From assembly GCF_000698595.1 (NCBI RefSeq), contig NZ_JFHC01000057.1, forward strand, positions 1-54,033: a stretch of 54,033 bases of DNA, read 5' to 3'. This DNA comes from Caballeronia glathei. GTDB taxonomy: Bacteria; Pseudomonadota; Gammaproteobacteria; Burkholderiales; Burkholderiaceae. The notes under the pieces were generated by a model. That model made no database searches and was not told the DNA's origin. It worked only from the letters and a program-made list of their open reading frames with translations. Of this stretch, positions 39,643-48,400 are shown piece by piece. Each line of letters begins with the position of its first letter. The first letter of the stretch is position 1. A program made the position numbers and the translations under genes.

Positions 39643-40242
39643 CTATTTCGCCGCGCTTTTCGGCGTGACTTCCACCGCTGCCGCAGAAACGAATACCGCA
39701 TGAATGGTATCGCCGGGCTTGAGGTTTTTGGTGTCCACGTCCGCTGGAATATCGTAGGTGTCCGTGCGCCACGGACCGCGCAGCGTGATCGTGCCGTTCT
39801 TGCGATTGATGCTCTGCACGGTCGCGAGAATCTCGACCTGCCGCTCCGATTCGAATCCGGGCACGCCCGACGCGCCGGACACCGGCGTATAAACCGATGT
39901 GTCGACGCGCTTGCGGATGCCCTTGTCCGCGCCCGCGACTTTCTGCGCCGTCACGAGCAACGCGCTCTTGTAGAGCACGTCGACCTGATCGCCGATTTTC
40001 AGCTCATCGAAGTTCTTCACCTGGTCGCTCACCACCGCGGTGGATATTGCGCCCTTCGCGCCGCGCAGCGTGAGCGTGCGCGTGCCCGCGTCGATTCCGA
40101 TGATTTGCGCCTGAAGATGAACCGGTTGCGCCGAGCCGGCGATTTTCTGCGCCTGAGTGGCGAGTGACTCGTTCTGCGCGTGAACCGACGTCGTGATCGC
40201 CGACGCCGCCAGCATCAAAACCACGCTCCATTTTGCATTCAT
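39643..40242 (-). CDS. secreted DUF5666-like protein, paralogue 1
   Basis: A 199-aa exported protein. The signal peptide is KWSVVLMLAASAITTSVHAQ. The mature part has two copies of an OB-like beta motif: IIGIDAGTRTLTLRGAKGA with KNFDELKIGDQVDVLY, and VQSINRKNGTITLRGPWR with LKPGDTIHAVF. This is the pattern of DUF5666 and related small periplasmic proteins. The start at 40242 has GGAGAAAG 7 bases upstream. It has a paralogue at 41985-42482 on the other side of the metallophosphoesterase. Function unknown. Confidence 0.75.
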   Translation of the reverse strand: MNAKWSVVLMLAASAITTSVHAQNESLATQAQKIAGSAQPVHLQAQIIGIDAGTRTLTLRGAKGAISTAVVSDQVKNFDELKIGDQVDVLYKSALLVTAQKVAGADKGIRKRVDTSVYTPVSGASGVPGFESERQVEILATVQSINRKNGTITLRGPWRTDTYDIPADVDTKNLKPGDTIHAVFVSAAAVEVTPKSAAK

Positions 40243-40546
40243 GCGGCTTTCTCCATGGTTTTCCTCTTTCATTAACCGGCGCAATGAAAGGCCGTACCCA
40301 AGATTACGCAGGATTAAATCAGCGACATTTATACCCTGCGCATTTACCGCATGTCCACCTGATACGCTCAATTTCGAAACCCGCAGAAATCGGGTAAATC
40401 GTTTCGCACGGGGCAAAATAAACGGGCCGGGTCGGCCGCTCGCCCCGGCGCAATGCCGGGGCAGGCTTTTTGACGAAACGGTAGAATCGGCTCCATCTCC
40501 GGCGCGGCGCTGACGCCGCCCGTCTCTTCCTCTTTTCAGGCGCTCT
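40243..40546. other. 304-base divergent intergenic region
   Basis: No gene seen. It holds an 8-bp hairpin with a 5-base loop (40442-40449 with 40455-40462) followed by five T residues at 40467-40471. This looks like a terminator but has no obvious plus-strand gene to end; it may act as an attenuator before the metallophosphoesterase. An extended -10-like TAGAAT (40482-40487) lies just after it. Confidence 0.45.
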
Positions 40547-41713
40547 ATGCGACGCTCCGCGTTCTTTTTTCGCGTCATCGGCATCGGTATTTTGTTTCAC
40601 ATCTACGTCGGCGTGCGGCTCATTCCGGCCGCGCCCGTTGGCACTCCACTGCGCTCGCTCGCGGTGCTCGCACTGATCGCGTCGGTCCTCCTCATTCCGC
40701 TCGGCATGGCCGCGCGCACCATCGAGCCGCAGCCGCTCTCCGACCGCCTCGCCTGGATCGGCCTCATCGCCCTCGGCTTCTTTTCGTCGCTGCTCGTGCT
40801 GACCTTCGCACGCGACGTGCTGCTTCTCGTGGTGCATCTGATCGACTGGGCGCGCGGCACGCCGATCGGTTCGCCCACGCTCGTCGCCGACAGCGCGCTT
40901 GCGGTGCCCGTGCTTGCGCTGCTCTCATCGGCGATCGGCTTCTACAACGCGCGCCGGCGGGCGCCCGTCGTCACCGTCGACGTGCCGATCGACAACCTCC
41001 CCGCGCCGCTCAACGGCTTCACGATCGTGCAGATCAGCGACATCCACGTCGGGCCGACCATCAAGCGCCATTACGTGGAGCGTATCGTCGCGGCGGTCAA
41101 CGGCCTGAAGCCGGACATGATCGCGGTGACGGGCGATGTCGTCGACGGCGCGGTGGCGCATCTCGCCGACCACACGCGCCCGCTCGGCCAGTTGAGCGCG
41201 CGGCACGGCGCGTTTCTCGTGACGGGCAACCACGAGTACTACTCGGGCGCGGACAAGTGGGTTGCGGAATTCCGGCGCCTCGGTCTGACGGTGCTGATGA
41301 ACCAGCACGTCGTGCTCGATCACGATGGCGCGCGCGCCGTCGTGGCCGGCGTGACCGACTACAACGCGGGCAGCTTCGATCCGTCGCACAAGAGCGATCC
41401 CGCGGCCGCCCTGCGGGGCGCCCCCGACGACGCGAAAGTGCGTCTGCTGCTCGCGCACCAGCCGCGCAGCGCGGCGGCCGCCGCCGAAGCGGGCTTCACG
41501 CTGCAACTGTCCGGGCATACGCACGGCGGGCAATTCCTGCCGTGGAATTTCTTCGTTCGGCTTCAGCAGCCGTTCGTCTCGGGTCTCGACAGGCTCGACG
41601 GACTCTGGATCTATACGAGCCGTGGCACCGGCTACTGGGGACCGCCGAAGCGGCTCGGCGCGCCGTCGGAGATCACGCGTGTGCGGCTGGTGGAAGGCTT
41701 GCGGGGCGGCTGA
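40547..41713 (+). CDS. membrane-anchored metallophosphoesterase (YkuE-like)
   Basis: A 388-aa protein. The first about 135 residues hold four hydrophobic segments (for example IGIGILFHIYVGV, LAVLALIASVLLIPLG, LIALGFFSSLLVLTFA, LAVPVLALLSSAIGF). The rest is a calcineurin-like phosphoesterase with the metal ligands in VQISDIHVGPTIKRH, VTGDVVDG, VTGNHEYY, LLLAHQPRS and LSGHTHGGQFLPW. In B. subtilis the related YkuE hydrolyses UDP-diacylglucosamine-type or nucleotide lipids at the wall; here the substrate is not known. It starts at ATG 40547 and has no close operon partners. Confidence 0.88.
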   Translation: MRRSAFFFRVIGIGILFHIYVGVRLIPAAPVGTPLRSLAVLALIASVLLIPLGMAARTIEPQPLSDRLAWIGLIALGFFSSLLVLTFARDVLLLVVHLIDWARGTPIGSPTLVADSALAVPVLALLSSAIGFYNARRRAPVVTVDVPIDNLPAPLNGFTIVQISDIHVGPTIKRHYVERIVAAVNGLKPDMIAVTGDVVDGAVAHLADHTRPLGQLSARHGAFLVTGNHEYYSGADKWVAEFRRLGLTVLMNQHVVLDHDGARAVVAGVTDYNAGSFDPSHKSDPAAALRGAPDDAKVRLLLAHQPRSAAAAAEAGFTLQLSGHTHGGQFLPWNFFVRLQQPFVSGLDRLDGLWIYTSRGTGYWGPPKRLGAPSEITRVRLVEGLRGG

Positions 41714-41984
41714 GCGTCGGATCGTCGGATCGACCGCGGAAGCAGAAGGCGGAAGGAGGGAAAGTGTCCATCCGGCTCGCGCCGGATGGACGGGGAAGGA
41801 CATCGGGAGACGCCGAGGTACGGCGCCCACCCGTGTCCCCGCGCTCGGGGAAGCGCTGCGCCCGGGCTTTGGAGCCTGACCGGGCGCCCTTCGATCGGCG
41901 GGAGGGGCACCTGCCAATCGAAGGAAGCCGAACGTTACCGGTATGCGCGTTCGTGCACTACTGGAAAAGTCCGACAAATCACGT
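41714..41984. ncRNA. hairpin-rich intergenic region, structured RNA candidate
   Basis: Between two convergent genes lie four consecutive perfect inverted repeats: 41766-41791 (11-bp stem, 4-base loop), 41836-41851 (6-bp stem, 4-base loop), 41858-41887 (8-bp stem with a 3-bp inner stem) and 41888-41924 (8-bp stem). None is followed by a good T-run on either strand, so they are not simple terminators. It could be a structured 3' region, a small RNA or a degenerate repeat element. No promoter is clear. Confidence 0.3.
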
Positions 41985-42482
41985 TCAGTGGGCAGCCGCG
42001 GTCAGAGCGGCGAACTCCACTGCGACACGCGTGCCCGCCGCAATACCGGCAGCCATCAGGGGCTCGCGCACCCGTACGACGAGCTGCCCGCCCTGCGCGT
42101 CCTTCAGCGTGATGACGCCCGACCTGTCGTCGGCGCGAACCACTTCGGCGACCGGCGTATTGTTCGCCGCCAGCGCACCCTTCGCGAGGATCGTCAGCGT
42201 GACGCCGCGCATCGTGCTGGCCGTCACGCGGGTGCCGTTCGCAAGCCTGTCGAGGTTCGGCACGTCCTGGCCCACCTGCACCGAGCTGATCGCGCCTTGC
42301 GCGTCGGCGATCATGACCGTGCGCGTCGCGAGGTTGACCGAGCTGACCGTCCCGCCGATCTGCACCGCCGTCTCGCCCTCGATCCTCGACGCGCCCGGCG
42401 CCGCCGACACACCCGGCGACACCACGACCGATGCCGCGACGAGCAGCGCACAACCGAAGAGGGAAAGGAATCTGGATTTCAT
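41985..42482 (-). CDS. secreted DUF5666-like protein, paralogue 2
   Basis: A 165-aa exported protein with signal peptide LFGCALLVAASVVVSPGVSA. As in the paralogue at 39643-40242, the mature part has two beta motifs: VSSVNLATRTVMIADAQGA with VPNLDRLANGTRVTAS, and VRADDRSGVITLKDAQGG with a closing AAGTRVAVEF. The ATG at 42482 has AGGAG 7 bases upstream. A TTGACA on the minus strand (42602-42597) with CAGACT 17 bases on is a possible promoter in an AT-rich stretch. Function unknown. Confidence 0.75.
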   Translation of the reverse strand: MKSRFLSLFGCALLVAASVVVSPGVSAAPGASRIEGETAVQIGGTVSSVNLATRTVMIADAQGAISSVQVGQDVPNLDRLANGTRVTASTMRGVTLTILAKGALAANNTPVAEVVRADDRSGVITLKDAQGGQLVVRVREPLMAAGIAAGTRVAVEFAALTAAAH

Positions 42483-42974
42483 GGGAATTCTCCTGCGAAA
42501 CGAAAGGGATGCGCGCGGCGGCTGTCCGGCCGTCCAGAACGCCGCGGCGACGCTGATTGAAACCGAACCGGAGAGTCTGTTTTTCGAGATATCGGCTGTC
42601 AATCGCTTAAGTGTCTTTTTAATTGGATTCCTAATTTTGAGACCGCTGATCCGGCTTTCGGGTGGCTTCCGGTGTGCGAGGAGCAGGCGCCGCCCGCAGG
42701 TCCGCGTTGCTGTTCCAGATGATTGAGTAGTGAAGGCGCGGGAACAGTAAGACTTGGCTTCGTGCCCATCCCGCGCTTTATCGTGCAGGCTCGCCTGGTA
42801 CGGCGAGCGCTTGCGGCAGCGCCCCCTTCGGCTCGCGTCTGGACATGGCAGCCCCTGCGTCGGACGCCGGCGCGCCCGAGCCGCCGATCCGAACGAAACG
42901 CGACTTCGACCCTGGCTTACCGGACGCGCTCAGCCCCGCCGCCCGTACGGGCGTTCAGCCGGGTTCCACAGCGT
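42483..42974. other. 492-base intergenic region
   Basis: No gene is supported. The left 150 bases are AT-rich and probably hold the promoter of the minus-strand DUF5666-like gene. A perfect 7-bp hairpin (42789-42795 with 42802-42808) lies in the middle. The right part, past the end of the patatin gene, has no clear terminator. Confidence 0.5.
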
Positions 42975-44015
42975 TCAGCCGCGCGCGGCGGCGGGCGCCG
43001 TCGCGTAGACGCTCTTGTGCGGCACCGTGCCTTCGCGCGGCCACGCCGAGCGGGCGTCGAAGAACCACGCCGCGCGTTCGCGGCCCTTGCGCATCAGCGC
43101 ATGGATCAGCGCGGGATTGCGGTCGAGCTTCGACGCGTAGTCGAGTGGCCCCGGGTAGTCGCTGCGGTCGAGTTGCATCTCCACGAGCCGCACCGTTATC
43201 GGCTTGTAGCGCTCGCCGAGCGACTTGTCCTTCGCGAGCAGCGCGTTGATGCGCGTCGTGAAATACAGCTCCTGCCCGAGCGCGAGATTGCCGGCAAGCT
43301 CGTTGCGCCGGTCGACGATCTCGCTCATCGATTCGGGTATCTCCTTGCGCGACTGCGGATTGATCTGGACGACCCAGATCTCGTCGGGGCGCGTGTCCAT
43401 GTCGAGGTCGGTGAATTCGCGCACGGGCGGATTGCTGCTGAAAAGCCCGTCCCAGCACATCCGGCCGTCGGCCCTCACCGCGCGATAGAGCGGCGGAACG
43501 GCCGCCGACGCGATCAGCTGGTCGTGGTCCAGCCGCTCGCCGGGGAACACGACGCGGTCGCCGGTCTCGACATCGGTCGCGCCGACGAAGAGCGTCGGCT
43601 TCGCGCGGCTCGCCGGGTCGGCGGGCAGTGCGGAAAGCGGCAGGTGCTTGTCGAGCAGCTGCCGCAACCGCTCCTCCGCGAGCGGCGGATACAAATACGG
43701 GCTGATCTCGGCCGTCACCGGAAAACGCGCGACGAACGTGCCGAGCGCGTTCGCGACGATGTCCGGGGCGTCGCGCGCCTCGAGGTCCGTCCAGAAGCCC
43801 TCGAGGCGCCGGATGGCATCGGCCGGACCGCCGATCAGAAGGCCCGCCCACGCGAGCGCGCTGCACATCGCGCCGCCCGAAGTGCCGCTCAGCGCGACGA
43901 GCTGAAAGCGGCTCACCATCTCGTCGCTCAGAAGACGCTGGAGAACGCCCGAGGCGAACGCGGCGTGGCTCCCGCCGCCCTGGCATGCGATCGCTACCTT
44001 GGGAATCGTCGCCAT
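42975..44015 (-). CDS. patatin-like phospholipase
   Basis: A 346-aa lipid acyl hydrolase of the patatin fold with a Ser-Asp dyad. The oxyanion loop is IACQGGGSHAAFASGVL, the nucleophile elbow LSGTSGGAMCSALAW (Ser in G-T-S-G-G) and the catalytic Asp is in MCWDGLFSSNPPV. No signal peptide or membrane segment is seen, so it is cytoplasmic or exported by another route. The start at 44015 has GAGGA 5 bases upstream. It diverges from the GntR regulator of the BKACE cluster; whether it belongs to that pathway is unknown. Lipid storage or membrane turnover are possible roles. Confidence 0.88.
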   Translation of the reverse strand: MATIPKVAIACQGGGSHAAFASGVLQRLLSDEMVSRFQLVALSGTSGGAMCSALAWAGLLIGGPADAIRRLEGFWTDLEARDAPDIVANALGTFVARFPVTAEISPYLYPPLAEERLRQLLDKHLPLSALPADPASRAKPTLFVGATDVETGDRVVFPGERLDHDQLIASAAVPPLYRAVRADGRMCWDGLFSSNPPVREFTDLDMDTRPDEIWVVQINPQSRKEIPESMSEIVDRRNELAGNLALGQELYFTTRINALLAKDKSLGERYKPITVRLVEMQLDRSDYPGPLDYASKLDRNPALIHALMRKGRERAAWFFDARSAWPREGTVPHKSVYATAPAAARG

Positions 44016-44117
44016 GTTTTCCTCTAAAGAATGGATGGACGCTCGATGAAGCATAGGAGATGCGGGCGCCGTCGCCGGCCGCGGGCGGTGTCCGCGTTTT
44101 CCCCTAGCGATCGCGCA

Positions 44118-44165
44118 TTGACTTTCAGTGCTGCGGAAATCAAACTTCTCGCAACTGTGATCACA
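44118..44165 (+). promoter_or_regulatory. promoter and palindromic operator of the GntR-SDR-BKACE cluster
   Basis: TTGACT (44118-44123), 17 bases, then CAAACT (44141-44146) form a weak promoter. The perfect palindrome TGTGATCACA (44156-44165) lies just after the expected transcription start and 34 bases before the GTG of the regulator gene, fitting autorepression by the FCD-GntR protein. Confidence 0.45.
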
Positions 44166-44198
44166 CATCACAAATCTCGGTTACAAAGGAATTCACCC

Positions 44199-44918
44199 GT
44201 GGCAATCCGTTCCGTTCCCCGCGCCATGCCGCCACTGGAAGCCGTCGCTCACGAGACCATGGCCGCCAAGCTGTACCAGCAACTGCGCGAGGCGATCATG
44301 AGCGGCCGTTTCGCGCCTGGCCAGCCGCTCAGCCTGCGCGGCGTCGCGGAGGCGGTCGGTTCGTCGACGATGCCGGTGCGCGGCGCGCTCACGCGGCTGC
44401 AGGCCGAAGGCGCGCTGGTCGACGGCCCGGGGCGCGCGCTGATGGTCCCGCCGATGACGCTCGAGCTGATCGAGGAGCTGCGCGACGTGCGCGTCGCGAT
44501 CGAGGGCTGCGTGGCGGCGCGCGCCGCGGCGCGGATGACCGACGCGCATCTGAGCGCCGTCCAGCAGATCCACGACGTGATGGACGCACACGCCGAGGCA
44601 GGCGACGCCGCCGCGTACCTGCGCAGCAACTTCGCGTTCCACACGAGCATTTACACGCACGGCGCGAGCGAACTCACGCTCGCGACGATCCAGAACATGT
44701 GGATGCGCATCGGGCCGTTTCTCAACATGGTCGCGCCCGATATCGCGCACATGCGGCGCTCGATGGCCGCGCACCGCAAGATCGTCGACGCGCTGTGGCG
44801 CCGCGACGGCGCGGCGGTGCGCGCGGGCATCGCGCAGGACATCGGCGACGCAGCCGAAGCGCTCGCCGGGCGCCTGCGCGCGCCGCAAGACATCACGCTC
44901 GGAGAGGCGTGCCGCTGA
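44199..44918 (+). CDS. GntR-family (FadR/FCD subfamily) regulator
   Basis: A 239-aa repressor-type regulator. The winged helix spans about 20-85 (YQQLREAIMSGRFAPGQPL, VGSSTMPVRGALTRLQAEG) and the all-helical FCD ligand domain about 100-230, with metal or ligand residues in RSNFAFHTSIY and MAAHRKIVDAL. FCD proteins typically sense carboxylates. The GTG at 44199 has AAAGGA 8 bases upstream. It leads a run of same-strand genes (SDR, BKACE, small frame, MFS), with 49 bases to the SDR, and is most likely their regulator. Confidence 0.9.
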   Translation: MAIRSVPRAMPPLEAVAHETMAAKLYQQLREAIMSGRFAPGQPLSLRGVAEAVGSSTMPVRGALTRLQAEGALVDGPGRALMVPPMTLELIEELRDVRVAIEGCVAARAAARMTDAHLSAVQQIHDVMDAHAEAGDAAAYLRSNFAFHTSIYTHGASELTLATIQNMWMRIGPFLNMVAPDIAHMRRSMAAHRKIVDALWRRDGAAVRAGIAQDIGDAAEALAGRLRAPQDITLGEACR

Positions 44919-44967
44919 CCCGCGGCGCGCCTGTCCGGACACCCGAAGATCAACAGGAGGAACACTC

Positions 44968-45759
44968 ATGGATGCACTGAAACTTCTCACTCCCCGCGCC
45001 GGCTTGCGCGTGCTCGTCACGGGCGGCGCGTCGGGCATCGGCCTGGCGATCGCGAAGGCATTCGTCGCGACGGGCGCCCGCGTGCACGTGTGCGACGTCG
45101 ACGGCCGCGCGATCGACGCGCTCGCAACCGAAACGCCCGCGATCACCGGCACGCGTGCCAATGTCGCCGACCAGGCCGACGTCGCGCGCGTCTTCGACGA
45201 CCTGCAGCGCGAGCTCGGCGGCCTCGACGTGCTGATCAACAACGCGGGCATCGCCGGCCCGACGGGCGGCATCGATGCGATCGAGGCGTCCGAGTGGGAA
45301 AAGACCGTTTCGGTCAACCTGAACAGCCACTTCTATTTCTCGCGGCTGGCCGTGCCGCTCCTGCGCCAGGCGCCCGACGGCGGCGTGATCGTGTTCATCT
45401 CGTCGGTGGCGGGACGCCTCGGCTATGGCTTTCGCACGCCGTACTCGGCCACCAAATGGGCGGTCGTCGGACTGGCGAAAAGCCTCGCGATCGAACTCGG
45501 ACCCGACAACATCCGCGTCAACGCGGTGCAGCCGGGCATCGTCAAGGGGCCGCGCATGGAAGGCGTCATCGCGGCCCGCGCGAAGCAGCTCGGCCTCACC
45601 TACGAGGAGATGGAAGCACGTTATCTCGAAAAAATCTCGCTGCGCCGCATGGTCACGCAGGACGAAGTCGCCGCGAGCGTGCTGTTCCTGAGTTCGCCCG
45701 CGGGCAGCGCGATCTCGGGGCAGGCGCTGTCGGTGTGCGGCAACGTCGAGACGCTCTGA
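44968..45759 (+). CDS. short-chain dehydrogenase/reductase
   Basis: A 263-aa NAD(P)-dependent oxidoreductase. The nucleotide loop is VLVTGGASGIGLAIA, with Asp in VHVCDVDGRA favouring NAD. NNAGIAGP, the catalytic Ser in FISSVAGRLG and the Tyr/Lys pair in YSATKWAVV are present, as is the closing GQALSVCGNVETL. The start at 44968 has AGGAGG 8 bases upstream. Directly before a BKACE enzyme, it probably oxidises a beta-hydroxy acid to the beta-keto acid that BKACE cleaves. The actual substrate is not known. Confidence 0.9.
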   Translation: MDALKLLTPRAGLRVLVTGGASGIGLAIAKAFVATGARVHVCDVDGRAIDALATETPAITGTRANVADQADVARVFDDLQRELGGLDVLINNAGIAGPTGGIDAIEASEWEKTVSVNLNSHFYFSRLAVPLLRQAPDGGVIVFISSVAGRLGYGFRTPYSATKWAVVGLAKSLAIELGPDNIRVNAVQPGIVKGPRMEGVIAARAKQLGLTYEEMEARYLEKISLRRMVTQDEVAASVLFLSSPAGSAISGQALSVCGNVETL

Positions 45760-45792
45760 ATTTCCCTCATCCCGATCACGGACAAGACCATC

Positions 45793-46725
45793 ATGGCAAA
45801 GACCCGCAAGGTCATCATCACGTGCGCGCCGACCGGCGCGATCCATACGCCGTCCATGTCGCCGTACCTGCCGGTGACACCCGACGAGATCGCGAACGCC
45901 GCGCTCGCGGCGGCCCGCGAAGGCGCGGCGATTCTCCACCTGCACGCGCGCCACCCCGAAGACGGCCGCCCGACGCAGGACCCCGCCGTGTTCGAACGCT
46001 TCCTGCCGCGCATCAAGGAGCAAACCGACGCCGTGATCAACCTCACGACGGGCGGCAGCCCGCATATGACGGTCGCGGAGCGCCTGAAGCCCGCACATCA
46101 TTTCCAGCCGGAAGTGGCGTCGCTGAACATGGGGTCGATGAACTTCGGCCTCTATCCGATGCTCGACCGCTTCACGGAACTCAAGCACGACTGGGAACGC
46201 CAGCATCTGGCAAACAGCCGCGATCTCGTCTTCAAGAACACGTTCGCCGACGTCGAATACATCCTGACCTCGTGCGGCGCGAACGGCACGCGCTTCGAGT
46301 TCGAGTGCTATGACATCTCGCACCTGTACAACCTCGCGCACTTCGTCGATCGAGGCCTCGCCAAGGCGCCCTTCTTCGTGCAGAGCGTGTTCGGGCTGCT
46401 CGGCGGCATCGGCGCGCATCCGGAGGACCTCGCGCACATGAAGCGCACCGCCGACCGCCTGTTCGGCAGCGACTACGTGTGGTCGATCCTCGGCGCGGGA
46501 CGCAACCAGATTCCGCTCGCCACGATGGGCGTCGCGCAGGGCTCGAACGCGCGCGTGGGTCTCGAAGACTCGCTGTGGATCGGGCCGGGCAAGCTCGCCG
46601 AATCGAGCGCGGCGCAGGTGAAGAAGATCCGGCAGGTGATCGAGGGGCTGTCGCTGGAAATCGCGACGCCGCAGGAGGCACGCGCGATGCTCGAGCTGAA
46701 GGGCGGCGACAACGTCGCGTTCTGA
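45793..46725 (+). CDS. beta-keto acid cleavage enzyme (BKACE, DUF849)
   Basis: A 310-aa TIM-barrel zinc enzyme of the BKACE family, which condenses a beta-keto acid with acetyl-CoA and releases acetoacetate and a new CoA ester. The zinc His pair is in AAILHLHARHPEDG; family segments INLTTGGSPHMTVAERL, ASLNMGSMNFG and the late GLEDSLWIGPGKLAESSA are present. 3-keto-5-aminohexanoate is the founding substrate, but carnitine, betaine and other beta-keto acids are used by different groups; the group here is not resolved. Its position between an SDR and an MFS importer indicates a catabolic pathway. Confidence 0.92.
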   Translation: MAKTRKVIITCAPTGAIHTPSMSPYLPVTPDEIANAALAAAREGAAILHLHARHPEDGRPTQDPAVFERFLPRIKEQTDAVINLTTGGSPHMTVAERLKPAHHFQPEVASLNMGSMNFGLYPMLDRFTELKHDWERQHLANSRDLVFKNTFADVEYILTSCGANGTRFEFECYDISHLYNLAHFVDRGLAKAPFFVQSVFGLLGGIGAHPEDLAHMKRTADRLFGSDYVWSILGAGRNQIPLATMGVAQGSNARVGLEDSLWIGPGKLAESSAAQVKKIRQVIEGLSLEIATPQEARAMLELKGGDNVAF

Positions 46726-46820
46726 CGCGCGCGGCCCGACCCTTTTTTTGCGCGGCTGGCCTCATCGGCGAGCCGCGCCTTCCAGACATACAAAAACATA
46801 ATCTCAGGAGACGACATCCC

Positions 46821-46943
46821 ATGCAGTTCAACTCACCTGTTGACGTCGATACAGCGACGGCACCGAAGCGCCTGGCAGGCTCGCATCAAGCCGCGGCGGG
46901 ACACGCGCCCGCCGCTGCCGGCAGATTGCCGGCCTTCAACTAA
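46821..46943 (+). CDS. possible 40-aa leader or remnant protein
   Basis: A short frame, MQFNSPVDVDTATAPKRL to GRLPAFN, with an AGGAG 10 bases before its ATG and a stop 43 bases before the MFS start. It has no signal or membrane segment and I recognise no family. It could be a small real protein, a leader that couples BKACE and MFS translation, or the N-terminal remnant of a lost pathway enzyme. Confidence 0.35.
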   Translation: MQFNSPVDVDTATAPKRLAGSHQAAAGHAPAAAGRLPAFN

Positions 46944-46986
46944 TCGCGCCGGCCAGCGGCCGCACCGACCAATCCCGGGAGTATCC

Positions 46987-48345
46987 ATGTCAACTCGCAA
47001 CATGCAACCACCGCGCGCGCAGACGCCCGCGCAGCAGGCGTCGCTCAACAAGCTGCTGATCGCGAAGCTGATGCCGCTGCTCGTGATCGTGTACGTGATC
47101 AGCTTCCTCGACCGCACGAACATCGCGCTCGCGAAGCACTCGATGGGCATCGACCTCGGCCTGTCCTCCGCCGCCTACGGGCTCGGTGCAGGCCTTTTCT
47201 TCCTCACCTACGCGCTCTTCGAAATCCCGAGCAACCTGGTCATGCACAAGGTGGGCGCGCGCTTCTGGATCACGCGCATCATGATTACGTGGGGGCTGCT
47301 CTCCATCGGCATGGCGTTCGTGACGGGCGAGACCTCGTTCTATGTCATGCGCCTGCTGCTCGGCGCGGCCGAAGCCGGCCTCTTTCCGGGCGTGATGCTG
47401 TATCTGACCTACTGGTTCGGCCGCGAGGAACGCGCCCGCGCGACCGGCTTTTTCCTGCTCGGCGTGTGCATTGCGAATATCCTCGGCGGGCCGCTCGGCG
47501 GCGCGCTGCTCGAACTCGACGGCGCACTCGGCTTTCACGGCTGGCAGTGGCTCTTCGTGATCGAAGGCCTGCCCGCGGTGCTCCTCGCCTACGTCGTCTG
47601 GAAGGTGCTGCCGGACCGCCCGACCAAGGCGCCGTGGCTCGCACGCGACGAGGCCGAAGCGCTCGAACGCCGCCTCGCCGCCGAGCAGGACGGCCAGGGC
47701 GGACACGGCGCGGGCAAAAGCGCGCATTCGTTCCGCACGTGCCTCGCCGACCGTCAGGTGTGGCTCGCGATTCTCGTGTACTTCTGCCACCAGCTCACGA
47801 TCTACACGGTGATCTTCTTCCTGCCGGGCATCATCGGCGCGTCGGGCCACTTCTCGCCGTTCACCATCGGCCTGCTGAGCGCGACACCGTGGATCGCCGC
47901 CGCGATCGGCGCAGCGACGCTGCCGCGCTTCGCGAGCGACTCGGCGCGCAGCCGGCGCCTGCTCGTCGGCGGGCTCGTTGTGATGGCGTCGGGCCTCGTG
48001 GTGGCGGCCTATTCGACGCCCGTGATCGGCCTTCTGGGCGTGTGCCTGTCGGCGTCGATGTTCTTCGTCGTGCAGTCGATCATCTTCACTTTCCCGTCCT
48101 CGCGCCTCTCGGGCAGCGCGCTCGCGGGCGGCCTCGGGCTCGTGAACTCGTGCGGGCTGCTCGGCGGCTTCGTCGGACCGACCGTCATGGGCCTGATCGA
48201 GCAATCGACCGGCCGCGCGATGAACGGGCTCGTGCTGCTCGCGGCGGCGCTCGTCGTCGCGGCGATCTGCAGCCTGCGGCTGCGCCACGGCGCCGAGGAC
48301 CGCGAAGCGGCGGCCGACACGCCGGCCGCACACAAGGCGATCTGA
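46987..48345 (+). CDS. MFS transporter, anion:cation symporter family
   Basis: A 452-aa major facilitator with twelve hydrophobic segments. The ACS-family signature appears as FLDRTNIALAKHSMGIDLGL in helix 1, GAGLFFLTYALFEIPSNLVM in helix 2, and GAAEAGLFPGVMLYLTYWF with REERARATG between helices 4 and 5. Such carriers import organic anions (phthalate, tartrate, hydroxy acids). The start at 46987 has GGGAG 6 bases upstream. As the last plus-strand gene of the GntR-SDR-BKACE run it probably brings in the pathway's substrate. A GC-only hairpin without U-tract (48376-48398) lies after it. Confidence 0.92.
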   Translation: MSTRNMQPPRAQTPAQQASLNKLLIAKLMPLLVIVYVISFLDRTNIALAKHSMGIDLGLSSAAYGLGAGLFFLTYALFEIPSNLVMHKVGARFWITRIMITWGLLSIGMAFVTGETSFYVMRLLLGAAEAGLFPGVMLYLTYWFGREERARATGFFLLGVCIANILGGPLGGALLELDGALGFHGWQWLFVIEGLPAVLLAYVVWKVLPDRPTKAPWLARDEAEALERRLAAEQDGQGGHGAGKSAHSFRTCLADRQVWLAILVYFCHQLTIYTVIFFLPGIIGASGHFSPFTIGLLSATPWIAAAIGAATLPRFASDSARSRRLLVGGLVVMASGLVVAAYSTPVIGLLGVCLSASMFFVVQSIIFTFPSSRLSGSALAGGLGLVNSCGLLGGFVGPTVMGLIEQSTGRAMNGLVLLAAALVVAAICSLRLRHGAEDREAAADTPAAHKAI

Positions 48346-48400
48346 GGCAGGAAGCGGCAGGAAGGCAGCAGGAAAGCGGCGCGCGCCACGCGCGCCGCGC

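Noticed and set aside
40442..40471. Terminator for gabTD
   Set aside because: gabTD is already closed by the strong bidirectional terminator at 39607-39637, and a minus-strand gene lies between.
44156..44172. CRP-type site TGTGA-N7-TCACA
   Set aside because: The spacer is 7 rather than 6 bases; the contiguous palindrome is better explained as a GntR operator.
46751..46779. Terminator after the BKACE gene (GCGCGGC/GCCGCGC pair near a T-run)
   Set aside because: The T-run precedes rather than follows the stem on the plus strand, so it does not fit a terminator.
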